From positions 19,695,079 to 19,759,078 of the forward strand of contig CM049307.1 of NCBI GenBank assembly GCA_026874595.1: a stretch of 64,000 nucleotides of DNA, read 5' to 3'. Below the pieces are notes generated by a model. That model was not told the DNA's origin. It was given only the letters and a program-made list of their open reading frames with translations, and ran no database searches. This DNA comes from Sipunculus nudus (lineage: Eukaryota; Annelida; Sipuncula; Golfingiida; Sipunculidae). Shown piece after piece: positions 12,301-22,861 of this stretch (the first letter of the stretch is position 1; each line of letters begins with the position of its first letter). A program made the position numbers and the translations under genes.

Positions 12301-15300
12301 GGTTTTAGGCTCTGCCCTGCCCTAAACAGGTTTTGGGCAGCCTAAAACCCAACCCTGGTGTCATAGTTCATGTTTAATCAAACTTTTGCTAATTTCCAAC
12401 TAGAATTATAATATTTTGCCCTGTCTACTCACTCTATTTCCCCTTACCATTCAATCCATCGCTCACTTCACCCGTACCACTCTGATTTTGGTGGATACAT
12501 GTTGTAGCTTGTTGACTACCCTTATTCTGGTCAAATTTTTTTCATACTTAGTAGTACATTTTTTTATTTTTCCAATGCTTAAAAATACAGATATTTGAGA
12601 TTTAATTCCATTGACTGTAATACTGCTGACTGATAGAAATCACCCTCTGTTTGTATGGAGGCTGGTGAACAGTGCATGTTTTGTCATGTTTATAGCTACC
12701 AAACTTGTTGTTTTGCGGTTAGGCAAAACGAACATGTATATATTCAGATAGTATAAGAACAGCATTCAGAGAGGGAACACAGCAAAATGACCAACTGTCA
12801 TGAATTGTTAGAATAAATATCACAGATACAATTTCATAATTTGATGGTAAAAATTTCCAGCAAAGTACATCATTACATGCTCACATACTGCTTACTTGCA
12901 CTGAATTTTGCTCGCATTGTTTATGTTTGCAGCTACAGGGTGAGAGCATCCTGTCAGTGTTCTGACCGTGCCCTGTGTTTGGCTTTACAAAAAGAAGAAC
13001 CCAACAGCAATCATCTGCTGTACTTGGAGTTAGCAGAGACCTTCAATGTTCTAAAAAGCAAGAAGTGGTTCACCAGTCCCCCTGGTGGCATACTGTCCCT
13101 GCAAAGGCTACACAAGTCACAAAAAGCTATTGTTGGGACCACAACAAACAAGATATGCATATGGTAAGAGCATGTATGGTATAGATGAAGCAGTAAAGTT
13201 AAAATTACTTTGCAAATGAATAAAGCTTATTACATTGTGTTTATAAAATTCTTGAATGGGGCCTATTCCAGTATCTGAGGTCTATTAACTAATGATAATC
13301 CCTTGAACCTCTTCCAAAAACACACCAGAGAAGTCGCAGTCTACAGGCTGTTCCTTTTGTTTATATCAACATGTTTATAACATGGGGGGGGTACTGCCAA
13401 ATATTCCAAATACATTCAACAAGGACAGCTGGCAGCAAGTCTGACAAACCACATTTTTTTAAAGAGGCCTTTTTGTATCTACTGACCTTTTATCTACTGC
13501 ACATGTTACAACGTTTTTCCACTTATTAACATTACTTTGTTTACTAACAGCAAGTTCATGCATCTGTTACAGAGGTGTTATAAGAACTTTTGTTGACAGG
13601 AATTCCCTATAGTTCATTAATATGTAAGCAGAGTAAGCCAGAAATCATAAATTCTATTGAAAACTAAGGTGAATGGCTGATTTAAGGTTCCTTTAATGTT
13701 TATGTTCCATGGCCCTCAAGTGTCCAGGCAGTGTTTATTAAGTTCTAGTCGGTGTAATTATTTTCAGGGACATGGATACAGGAGAAATGCTGAAGACAGT
13801 TTTGCTGCCAGTGATCATTCGTTGTTGTCCCAGTATCACAGAAGATTCTGTAAGTTCAGATCAAATAATACATAAAAACCTTTAACAGCAAACCTAGAAC
13901 TGATCCCTTGGGATTCCCTCCAGTCCCCAACGTGATAGCCTGCTATCCTTTTTTCAGCTAATTGTGCATGTTTGAAGTACATCTGCAAATTAGCATTTGA
14001 CAAATATCTTTCCATTGTTGATTATAAATTTGTGTAACCTGTCGTGTGTTTGCAGAATACACACATTCACACACGCAGTCTTTGGATTTTTAGCTCAGCT
14101 GACTATAAGTCATCTGAGCTATAGTCGTGGTCCATTGTCCGTCGTCCGTCCGTCTGTCCGTCCGTCCGTCCGTCCGTCCATAGATGTGACACGTTTTGAA
14201 ACCGTAAGACCTAGGAATCCAAAATTCAGCATAATGTTAGATGTCCCCAAGATCTCCTACCAAGCCGAAAACTGGGTCTTTGCGACTTCGTTCCTTTGAG
14301 AAATTAAGGAAAAACCTCAATTTTTTATTAAAATCCTATTTTCACACTTCAGGACTGCCTTCTATCAAAACCACTCATCTGTTTTTCCTCATATTTACCA
14401 TAAATATTCTTCTATATAGTTCCTATGTACATGCCAGAAATTAAGTCTGTTAAGTATAAATTCTGTAAGTTATGGGCCCAAACATAATGGACTTTGTAAA
14501 AAATCAGGAAAAATATTTACTCACTTAACATGAAAAATTTTGAAACTAGAGTCTATTTTCCCAAGTATATAACTATGTTTAATTAAGATTCAATTGTTTA
14601 CCCATAATTAGATCTGAATTTTGTAAATTTTTTAAGTAATTAGCATAAAAATAAAATCAGTACCTTAAATTTTGCCCAACTTTGACCATGGCACGTTTGT
14701 GTCCTCTGAGCACTGTTGATATAATTTTCACAGCATGTAAACATAAATATTTAATTTGTTTAAATCTGAAATTTGGAAGTAAAAGCTTGAAAATTAAGCT
14801 AGTTATTGATTTTTTTTCTTGAGGCTCTATTGTAGTCATTTGCTTTGATTACAGATTACAGATGCAGGGTCCCACTCCAGGTCACTGGAAGTCAGCTATG
14901 CCAGGGTTTCTGATTTGTTACAGTCACTGGGGGAGATCCCCTGCTGTGACAGGTGTACAGTTATTCCCATATCACCAATCCAATCACCCCCCCCCCCCAA
15001 CCCCCCCCCCCAAACCCAACCCACCAAGTGTTCACTGTATCTCCTTAATTGTAATGCTGTTTCCACTCTGATATGCAAAAACTTTCCTTGAAAAAGTAAT
15101 TCAAGGTGTAATCCAGAAGATGCAATGTTGTGTAATGTAGCATTTTTAAATAATCATTTTTCTTTTAAATGATTTTACCAATCATAATGGAACCCATCAG
15201 TGTGCTTAAATTATGATAAAATATGAAGCACATTATGGATAAATAAAGACACAATTAAAAATTGAGAAGTCTAAATCAAGTATTTTTTTAGATATTTATT

Positions 15301-18300
15301 GTTTTGCAGATTTAAAAGATATATTTTTGTGGTAAAAAATAAATAAACATTTGTATGCATGATATGGTGTTATCTGACAAGATTGGATTTATGATGATGC
15401 AATTGAGAATTATGAATCAACTTTTATATTCAGATATATATGTTATATTGAAAATGTATAGAAATATAAACTTAAATTAAAAAAAAATTAATGTGATAAA
15501 AAAATGAGGATTTATTACAAACATTTGTTCATTATTTTCCTGCATCAGCAGAATTTGAGATAGGCTTTGCTTGCCATGTTTTGTGTTGTTAATTAGTTAT
15601 ATTTCAACTGTATACATTTCATAAAAAAAACATATATTTAATAATATATATTATACAAAAAAAAAAGATTCGATTGAACAAATGTGTAAACTACTGAAAA
15701 GTCAACAGTTAATCAAAAAGCCAACTAATGATCATGGTAATTGTACAGATCATTTGTTCACAAACTGCTCACATGCTTCAGTTTCAACATTAGGAAACAC
15801 ATGGTCAGGTCACAAAATATTACACTTTATCTCCATTTGAAATTATTTTAGATTTTTACCTTCAAGGTTAACGTCAGCTGAGCACAGTGACTCAAGCACC
15901 ATGTAACATATTGTTTACATCAAGCTAGTGTTATGCAGTTTGCAAGAGCTCAGCTCCCCAGCTTCAGCTCTAAGTTCCTTAAATTCGGCATACAGTTAGA
16001 TGTCTCCAAAATCCCCTACCATGCCAAGAATTTGGTCACTAGGACTTAATACCTTCGAGATATTAATGAAAAACTTCATTTTTCCATTAAAAACCCATTG
16101 TTACACTTCAAGACTGCCAAATATCAAAACCACTGATCTGACTTTAATCATAAATAATATACATATTTTTCATTCTCTATGCACATGCCAGAATGATGTC
16201 AGTATTGCGTAATTGTTTTAATTTTGCCCAACTGTGACCATGGCACGTTTGTGTCCTCTGAGCACTGTTGATATAATTTTCATATCATGCACACATAAGG
16301 ATTTCAGCTTAGAAAGCTGAAAGAAATTGGCCAAAAATTGTAGCTTTTATTAATGTTTTTTATGAGACCCTGTCAGACTTTGGCTCTCTCCAGCCCCTCT
16401 TGAGGCACCTGTATGTTGACCTTGTTGACCTTTCATCAAATTATGCATGCTTGAGGCGAGGCATACAGGAATCCAGGCAGCTTATGGCCAGCCACAGTTG
16501 ATCCAGGTGTCCAACCCAACTCATCTAGTAGTTTTAACCAACAACATAACAATAAACAATAAATTAATAAATTTTTATTGGTTTTTAATAAAAAATTAAA
16601 GAAAAATAGAAAAGGAATTTGTTAGTTTATAATAACAGGAAATTAACTTGCAGTTACTGATGATATAAGAATCTTGTATCGATGGGTAGAATGTCACATA
16701 TTCCAAATAACACCATGCAGTCACCTATGGCATTTTTCAGTTCAATTTTAATGATAAAGAAGTAAATCATATTATTCATTACTAATCATTAGGGATCATA
16801 TGAAGGAAATTAATGATAGACAAAGACGCAGTTGATAATATTAATCTAGATTCCTACTGTGTCTAGTGTGTACATTGATGTGAAATTAGTCCAAAATGAA
16901 TTTTTTCAGTTATTTTTTAATATAAATAAAAGCCATAAAACCAGGTACTTATGATCATTATTTAAATGTGTGAATTTTGTATATTCTGGATTCTCAACAT
17001 CATTGGTTGGTGAAACTGAATAAATACCAGACATGGTGCGAATACTTTGTAATTGTATTTAAATACGAATATGATTATGTACTCCATTATAAAATTTCTT
17101 GCATAAAGAATAGGAATTCAGGTAAAAATGAAAGTATATGAATACTCATGCAAATACTTTCAAAATGTATTCATGAATGCATTCATGAATATATTCTTTA
17201 ATATTATTTTAATAATCATTTCAGTTATATTTCATTTTAAAAAATCATATGATTCTCTTATTATTTTTAATAAAAATTATATTTGGGACAATATATGTAA
17301 TTTTTTTTAATTAATAGTTTAACCCTTATATATTCTGCTTATAAGTAATATGGCCAAGTCAAAATCTGTGTGACAGTAGTACTCCATTTGTTAATAAAAT
17401 AAAGGAAATCAATCCTCTTCCCTGTCTCCAAAGGTGCTATCAAAATAATACATAAGGTAAACAACAACAACTCATAATACAGCTTATATTTATTACCACA
17501 CAAAACCAGCATGTGCCTCATTTCTATATAATATTTTGTTATCATATATAACAGCTGAGCGTCGTGACCCATAGGTCCCTTGTTCTTATTTTAGACATTC
17601 CATAACGACTCGATTCAGAACTTTACCTTACAGCTTAACGTTTGAGTTCTTATTTGCCTTTTCCCTAAGTGTTTTTTGGACATACCATAACCAGAAATGG
17701 TTCATGTATAAGTAAACCAGTTACAGTATTTCATTGTGGCATGATTTTGGTGTGCAAATATCTTATTGTACTTTTGTGCATAGTCTGTATACAAATATAT
17801 TTATAGTTTACATGTTTTGATAGATCATATATACTACTAAAAAGGTTTACTTGATGTTTTGGTCACTTTGTGTTTTCCCTTTGTTTTCAGGGATTACTTT
17901 TTGTACATGTATTGGAATCAGATGGTTGTGGAGCCCGTTTACTTGCGGTGAACCCTGCTAATGGCAGGACAGGAACAGCATACAGCCTGGATTTCAATTC
18001 ACTGAACAGCCAGGGTAATGGGAGTCAAAGGTCAGAATCAGCATGTGTCTGCATGAATCATACACACATGCACACATCACAAAAAGTGGTTCTTCCCTGC
18101 AGAAAGCAGTATAAAAAAGTGCTATTTCTCTTGTTGTATTATATGAGCAAGTGTAGTTATTCCTTTTATATCCATTATTGCAGTATGTATTTGAGCAAGA
18201 CAGTCTTTCGAAATAAGTGCTATATTCACCTAACATTTTTATTGTGTATGGCATTTAAGATATTTTTATTACTCTTTTTAAATTTAAGTGTCTCACTGAA

Positions 18301-18610
18301 AGGCTGGTTCTCAGTCTGGAATATAGGGACACGGTAACTTCACATGTTAATACACTTCATGATTCTGTAGATATGACCTATTTATGGTGATTCTCTTTAC
18401 AGACTGACAGCACTGCAGAGGTTTCGAGGAGTGCTGGTAGGTTTATCAGAAGATGACACCCTGGGATGCTTCAGCCTGTACACAGGAGAGCTCCTGATGT
18501 CACATCACCTTCAAAAACAGTGCCAGTCTTTTACTGTTTTCTTGCAGCTGAAGCTTTTGATAACAGCGACTGATCAGACACTGTACATCCACAGACACAA
18601 ATCACTGTGA
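3279..18610 (+). CDS. PALB2: PALB2, partner and localizer of BRCA2 (5' partial)
   Basis: PALB2 bridges BRCA1 and BRCA2 in nuclear homologous recombination. Exons: 3279-3338, 3759-5558, 7417-7575, 8141-8286, 12933-13163, 13768-13849, 17891-18030 (or -18014), 18403 (or 18411)-18610; every junction keeps frame. About 941 residues follow the missing first exon (human total 1,186). The first visible exon is 60 nt, as in human exon 2, and gives LKLRLLQLKQEFLKKQKKLQ, followed by KYDRAAKAKAHVQQK. This is the coiled coil that binds BRCA1 in human PALB2. A conserved FSLPDDEYGILKL motif lies at residues 449-461 of this partial model, matching the human LPDEDFGPLKL segment. From residue 621 the WD40 propeller starts (IACLTSKTLVVW, AIVGTTTNKICIW, GLLFVHVLESD, GVLVGLSEDDTLGCFSL), the part that binds BRCA2 in human. 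The middle is Ser/Gln/Asn-rich and poorly conserved. The family call rests on collinear motifs and exon phases, not on a database search. Confidence 0.92.
3759..5558 (+). CDS. PALB2: PALB2 large central exon
   Basis: 600 codons, phase 0 at both ends, acceptor tttaatttcag, donor gtaagt. It encodes the second half of the coiled coil, a long disordered Ser/Gln/Asn-rich region and a basic patch near model residues 337-370 (KCRRGRKKGQRALRG, then RRSSR). The patch could serve chromatin or DNA contact like the human ChAM region, but that is inference. The conserved FSLPDDEYGILKL motif follows. Human PALB2 splits this stretch into several exons, so introns were lost here or gained in vertebrates. Confidence 0.92.
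5559..7416. other. PALB2 intron with an inverted-repeat element
   Basis: 1.86-kb intron. It contains poly-C tracts, a ~780-bp repeat element at 6200-6979 with 'gaccttgacctt' modules, and no open frame that resembles a gene. Confidence 0.8.
6200..6979 (+). mobile_element. Non-autonomous element with inverted ends and a 5' hairpin
   Basis: The left end reads tatgtctccccc and the right end gggggagggagacata, which are inverted copies of each other. Just inside the left end a second inverted copy (ccaggggagac) makes a hairpin, as in the other short families here. The core has repeated modules of the form 'gaccttgaccttgaaggtcaaggtc'. There is no coding capacity. Confidence 0.72.
7417..7575 (+). 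CDS. PALB2: PALB2 exon, first WD40 blade
   Basis: 53 codons, phase 0 at both ends; acceptor after a T11 tract, donor gtaaaa. Encodes NPFIACLTSKTLVVWMH, the counterpart of human CIITACEDVVSLW. Confidence 0.93.
8141..8286 (+). CDS. PALB2: PALB2 exon, WD40 blade 2
   Basis: 146 nt, entering in phase 0 and ending AG|gtagaa in phase 2. Encodes CFGLVAVQNN...LCLVRFGQENQLLDLDDK, like human YNLVCVALGNLEIREIRAL. Confidence 0.92.
8862..10189. repeat. 664-bp tandem duplication, two copies
   Basis: 8862-9525 and 9526-10189 are near identical. Landmarks such as ttggcatgtccatacatctt (8862/9526) and tttatgtcatatttaaagag (offset 664) recur in register. The unit includes the first ~99 bp of the hAT-like element and its left target site, so it arose after the hAT insertion. 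Confidence 0.93.
10091..12357 (+). mobile_element. hAT-like DNA transposon, non-autonomous, 2,267 bp
   Basis: The left end is CAGGGTTGGCAAGTTTTAGG and the right end, read inward on the other strand, is CAGGGTTGGGTTTTAGG. The element is flanked by a perfect 8-bp direct repeat, gtgtcata, at 10083-10090 and 12358-12365. CAGGG-type ends with an 8-bp target duplication are the hallmark of hAT elements. Subterminal 'ttaggcag' modules occur at both ends. The only open frames inside are short (61-68 codons) and resemble no transposase, so it probably moved with help from an autonomous relative. Confidence 0.92.
12933..13163 (+). CDS. PALB2: PALB2 exon, WD40 blades 3-4
   Basis: 231 nt. Acceptor ttatgtttgcag. 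The first base completes the AG left by the previous exon (AGC, Ser). Encodes ALCLALQKEEP...LLYLELAETF...AIVGTTTNKICIW, aligning with human ALLGTTIMNNIVIW. Ends TG|gtaaga in the Trp codon. Confidence 0.93.
13768..13849 (+). CDS. PALB2: PALB2 exon, WD40
   Basis: 82 nt. The first G completes TGG (Trp), then DMDTGEMLKTVLLPVIIRCC, as human NLKTGQLLKKM. Ends in phase 0 at gtaagt. Confidence 0.9.
14086..14840 (+). mobile_element. Dispersed repeat family A ('TTTTTAGCTCAGCTGAC' type), + copy
   Basis: Starts with tttttagctcagctgac and the complementary gtcatctgagcta, forming a hairpin, followed by a run of gtcc/gtccg. The body has conserved stretches ('atgtccccaagatctcctac', 'gggcccaaacataatggac', 'gcactgttgatataatttt') that recur in inverted orientation at 30.3-31.7, 42.1-43.1, 43.7-44.3 and 45.5-47.8 kb. 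Non-coding. In the intron between 13849 and 17891. Confidence 0.8.
15870..17585 (+). mobile_element. Composite repeat (families A and F), + copy
   Basis: Begins near 'gctcagctccccagcttcagc', continues with family A body (to ~16370), then an AT-rich segment with 'tgttgaccttgttgacc', 'cacagttgatccaggtgtcc' and 'tcatgaatgcattcatgaat', and ends cagctgagcgtcgtgaccc. The same order is present inverted at 44540-47325, so it is one composite unit and not a chance juxtaposition. Confidence 0.78.
17891..18030 (+). CDS. PALB2: PALB2 penultimate exon, WD40
   Basis: Acceptor ttgttttcag. Encodes GLLFVHVLESDGCGARLLAV..., matching human GLLFIVLSHP and QLIVINP. Two donors fit: 18031 (gtcaga, phase 2, joining 18403) and 18015 (gtaatg, phase 1, joining an acceptor at 18411). 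Both keep frame and differ by eight residues. Confidence 0.82.
18403..18610 (+). CDS. PALB2: PALB2 last exon, final WD40 blade and stop
   Basis: Acceptor ttctctttacag. Encodes ALQRFRGVLVGLSEDDTLGC, a SLYTGELL strand and a C-terminal TLYIHRHKSL, then TGA. Human counterpart: AAILTSGTIAIWDLLLGQ and GNIFVYHYS. A second acceptor at 18411 is possible. Confidence 0.9.
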
Positions 18611-19344
18611 CATTTTGTTGATCATGTCTCACTTTGAACCATTCCATAACATCACATATTCATATCCCTTTTGTTACCTTGGTTGTTACAAAGTCTCAAT
18701 AATGATTAGGATCAAACTGCCACCAAAATGTTATCTTTAGACATCAGGGTGACATTCAAAATGGTTTGTGATTAATCAAGTAGAGAAGAGCGCCGTTTTT
18801 TTCCCAAAGCATCAGGGGACAAGCTTTTTGTTTGGTAAAACAAACTTTTGGAGAACCAGTCTGGGGTCTAGCGGGAAGTTCGTAAGACAGTTAATGATTA
18901 ACTTAATGTCATTTTACCCGGGAAATGCAGTGTTTCTTTTAGATCTACTAATTGATGACTGGGACATATAAAAAAAATGGATTAATTGCAGAGCATAATT
19001 GGCAAAAATCAGTTTAACCCGCTTTAAGAATACATGCGTGCCCTTTTAACAACAAATTCAAGGGATGGAAGGGTCAAATGACATCGCCATTGGTGAAGCT
19101 TGGTCAGTTTCTTTCACAACCTTTGCAGCACACTTACAGCAAGTGAAAGGCAAGGGAATTAAAAGTTAAAAATTAATGTGAAGTATTTACCTGATTGAAA
19201 AATATTTCGTAAATACAAATAAATTTTCAGTTCCCCATTTAAAATTTTGGAAAAACAAATTTTTGGAAAAACAGCGCTCTACTGTATGTGCATCATTTGG
19301 CTTCAGCTATGCTGGCCTAATCATAGAGATAGGAGCTCCATTTT

Positions 19345-21204
19345 TATGCCCCCGCCACAAAGTGGCCGGGGCATATAGTTTTACCCATGTCCGTCCTTCC
19401 GAAATCAAACAGTTGTACGGACTTTTTTTCGCAATGCCTGCAGATATTGGCCTGATTTTAGGTGTGTGGGCAGATATTGACCAGTTACAGATCGAGTTCG
19501 CGTTTCGTCCTGGTTGACCTTCTTTTGACCGTTTTACGGCTCCTAAACTAAGAAAATTTCATGAAAAATAGAAATTTGCATGAAAAAATTCACATGTACG
19601 GACTTTTTTTCGCAATGCCTGCTGATATTGGCCTGATGTTTGGTGTGTGGGCAGATAATGACCAGTTACAGATCGAGTTCCCATTTCGTCCCAGTTGACC
19701 TACTTTTGACCGTTTTACGGCTCCTTAACTTAGAAAATTTCATGAAAAATAGAAATTTTCATGACAAATACACATGTACGGACTTTTTTTCGCAATGCTT
19801 GCAGATATTGGCCTGATTTTGGGTGTGTATGCAGATATTGACCAGTTACAGATCGAGTTCACGTTTCCTCCCGGTTGACCTACTTTTGACCATTTACGGC
19901 TCCTTAACTTAGAAAATTTCATGAAAAATAGAAATTTTCATGACAAATACACATGTTTGGACTTTTTTTCGCAATGCCTGCAGATATTGGCCTGATTTTT
20001 GGTGTGTATGCAGATAATGACCAGTTACAGATCGAGTTCACGTTTTGTCCCGGTTGACCTACTTTTGATTGTTTTACAGATCCTTAACATAGAAAATTTC
20101 ATGAAAAATATAAATTTTCATGACAAATGTACATGTACAGCCGTTTTTAGCCCTCAGCTCATAGGCTGATGGGCTATTGTCGTCACCCAAGCTGTCCGTC
20201 TATCCGTCCATCTGTCTGTCGCGTGTCCGTCCGTCTGTCCGTTCCGCGTCTGTTAACTTTTACCTTGTGAGCAGGATATCTCTAAAAGGATTCACCGTTG
20301 GAATTTTATTTCATCAGTGAAGATGTATATCGATAAAATCTCTGTCAAGTTCGAAGATGGGTGACGACCCATTTTTCTACATTTTAGAGCTGATTATAGA
20401 AAAACACTCAGAAGCTTATATCTCAGGAACCATTGTGTGGATTTTCACAAAACTTACAATGATCATTGGGACTGATGGTCTGTACGTGCTGCACAATTTT
20501 GGTGGCGTCACCTGCAATTTCTGATTTTTTAATGAAATTTTATTGGATTTTTCAATTTTGGTCTTTGTGCAGGATATCTCCAAAGGTATTCAACTAAGGA
20601 ACTTCATTACTTCAGTGCTTTTGCATCATATTTACAAAATCTTGGTCAGGTTCAAAGATGGGTGGTCTTGACCTACTTTTCAAGGTCACAGAGCTTAGTA
20701 TAGAAAAAAAAATTAGGGGGATATTTCTCAGGAAGCATTTAGTGGATTGTTATAAAACATGGTACATACCTCTCCAATTTAAATTTATAACTGATTAACA
20801 GCTTTTGCTAATATTCTAGTTTCGCAATGCAATGCTTACAGATACTGGCCCAATGTTTGATCTGTGGGCGCATAATGACCACACACAGGTCGAGTTCGCG
20901 TTTCGTCCCAGTTAACCTATTTTTGACCATATGACAGATCCTGAACATAGAAAATTTCATGAAAGACAGAAATTTTTATGAAAAATGCACATGTATGGAC
21001 TTTTTTTCACAATGCCTGCATACTGGCCTGATTTTTGGTGTGTTCCTTGATAATGACCCGTTACAGATCGAGTTTGCATTTTGCCCTTCTTGACCTTCTT
21101 TTGACCATACAACACCTCCTGAACTTAAAAAAATTTTACAAAATTTAACAAATATTTCTAATTTGCCCCAGGCGGGGGCATTCGTGTCGTACCGACACAT
21201 CTAG
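19345..21204 (+). mobile_element. Helitron-like non-autonomous element with ~178-bp tandem core
   Basis: The 5' end is tttttatgcccccgccac followed by gtggccggggcata, a perfect-looking hairpin. The core has at least six copies of a ~178-bp unit (marker ggactttttttcgcaatgcc at 19420, 19598, 19778, 19957, ~20820 and ~20998). The 3' end has the hairpin gtgtcg-tac-cgacac two bases before a terminal CTAG (21201-21204). A 3' hairpin plus CTAG is the canonical Helitron terminus, and tandem cores are typical of non-autonomous Helentron/HINE-type elements. No Rep/helicase coding. Confidence 0.8.
20145..20819 (+). mobile_element. Second Helitron-like element nested in the first
   Basis: Starts tttttagccctcagc with a hairpin partner gctgatgggcta, carries gtccgtccg tracts and 'caggatatctc' modules, and ends attCTAG at 20819. 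It splits one core repeat of the host element inside its T-run: host sequence resumes with tttcgcaatg immediately after CTAG. It is therefore younger than the surrounding element. Confidence 0.82.
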
Positions 21205-21205
21205 T

Positions 21206-22400
21206 CTATTTTTAGCTCAGCTGACTTTCAGTCATGCTGGGCTATAGCGATGGGTCTTTGTCTGTCGTCCTTCCATCTGTCTGTCAAGCCGGCCGGCCGG
21301 CCGTTAGCAGGGCACAAATCGTAACTGTAGGGGCTAGGGCCATGAACCCTATGCAGTCTTAGAGGTTATAAAAAGATCTCCTTGCAAACCTGAAATTAGG
21401 TCACTGCGACCTATATTCTCGAAGTTATGGGGTGTGTTTGCACCCCCCAGAAATAACTCTTTGAGACAAAATTTTCATCCCAAACCTTCCATCTTTCACA
21501 TACAGCTCACCTACCAACAGGGGAAGAACCATAATGTTTTGAGGTCAAAAGGTCTAAGGTCAAGGTCACAGGAGCCTCTTCTTTGAAAAGCCTGTGGATG
21601 CATTTTAAGCCAACCCTTTCATCCCAATTCTTTGATCTTTCACATATAGCTCACCTACTAAGTTGGAGAAGAATCCTATAGATTTTGAGGTCACAAGGTC
21701 AAAGGTCAGGGTCACAGGATCCACTTCTTTGAAAAGTTTGTGGACACATTTCAAGCTAGACTTTTCATTCCAAACCTTCCAGCACTGATATCGCTTCTCT
21801 GCCAACAGGGGAAAAGACCTGTTGATTTTGAGGTCAAAGGTCAAGTTCACAGCACCCACTACTTGCGTGGAGTCATTTTCAGGCAATTTCAATCTGTACC
21901 TTCCATCTGTCATATATGGCTTACCTACCAATAAGGGAAGAAGCCTATTGAAGTTGAGGTCAAAAAGTCAAAGGTCAAGGTCACAATATTTAATTGTTCT
22001 AAATGCTTGTGAGCATATTTCAAGTGTAACTGTTCAACCCAAACCTTCAGTCTTTCACATATGCCACATCTATGCATCACTCAGTTTGACTCAAACTTCA
22101 TATTTATGGGTCTTTTTGCTTGAATTAATAACTTATTGATTTTGGGGTCAGCTGGTCAGCAGATTAAAGGTTGCAGGTCAAAGTTATTCACCCATTTGTT
22201 GCCAAGTAATTACACCAGATTTAAGTGGTTAGTAGTAACCCATCATTTAGAAAGAATCCAGTTGATATATGGGCAAAAGGCCAAGGTCATAGGTCAGGGA
22301 TGTTCACAATTACTTATTTTATAGACCATCTCTATTTTTCTTGTATATATAACCATCCCACTCCAGCTGGTACATCTCCCTGTGTGGCTGTAATTGTGAG
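21206..22400 (+). mobile_element. Third hairpin element abutting the CTAG end of its neighbour
   Basis: Starts tttttagctcagctgac with hairpin partner agtcatgctgggcta two to four bases after the preceding element's CTAG. The body is modules of roughly 105-145 bp, each ending 'aggtcaaaggtcaaggtcac' (about 21543, 21689, 21829, 21956). The right end is uncertain. Confidence 0.65.
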
Positions 22401-22768
22401 TGACACTGGTGACATATGACTCCCTTTTGTATCAGCCTATTAAGTGATAAGGCTCAGTGATAAGTACCTCGTTACTTCATAACAAAAACACTGTTGTCAG
22501 AATGCTTCAGCCAGGCATTAAGACTATGAGAGTATAGTATTAAGGTTTAGCTACTGATTTATAAGATGCTGGGAACATTTTGCAGTTTATTTTATGGAAT
22601 CCTAGCAATAAACTTAGTTTCCTAGATATCTGAATATTTTAATATATATCACCACATATAAAAACAAGTGTTTGTTCTCATAATATGTGGATGTGTACCT
22701 TGATTTAGGATGGCTTTTTGTTTTATTTCAAGACTCTTAGTCATGCTTTCTGCATTTCTTTTCTTTCA

Positions 22769-22861
22769 GGTTTGGCAGTTTACCTACCCTGCTGACCCCA
22801 TTGAAAAGCAGAGTGATAATAAAAAAATTGGACTTACACTTTTTACAATTGCATATCTATA
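22769..22861 (+). CDS. Orphan exon-like ORF, unrecognised
   Basis: A strong pyrimidine tract and acceptor (ttcttttctttcag) precede 30 open codons, VWQFTYPADPIEKQSDNKKI then GLTLFTIAYL, and a stop. It could be a terminal exon of an unseen gene or an alternative end for PALB2, but its phase 0 does not fit the last PALB2 intron. It may be chance; no family recognised. Confidence 0.15.

Larger units (their letters stand above)
8311..12530 (+). mobile_element. Old Helitron-like element, interrupted by a hAT insertion
   Basis: Begins attgtatctgccaaaacag with a hairpin (caaaac/gttttg) as at 45831, and ends with the same tail (gtggatac...gactacccttattctgg) as at 46910-46954. Its core is 'ctcaggagtg...ttggcatgtccat' modules. 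Inside it are a 664-bp tandem duplication (8862-10189) and a hAT-like element (10091-12357). It sits wholly within the intron between 8286 and 12933. Confidence 0.78.

Noticed and set aside
12975-13184. A second frame over the PALB2 exon reading VFGFTKRRTQQQSSA, similar to human VLGLTKRRLVSSSG, suggesting a frameshift
   Set aside because: That frame has a stop just upstream at 12963 and does not fit the splice phase. The used frame joins the previous exon correctly and aligns through AIVGTTTNKICIW. The likeness is probably chance.
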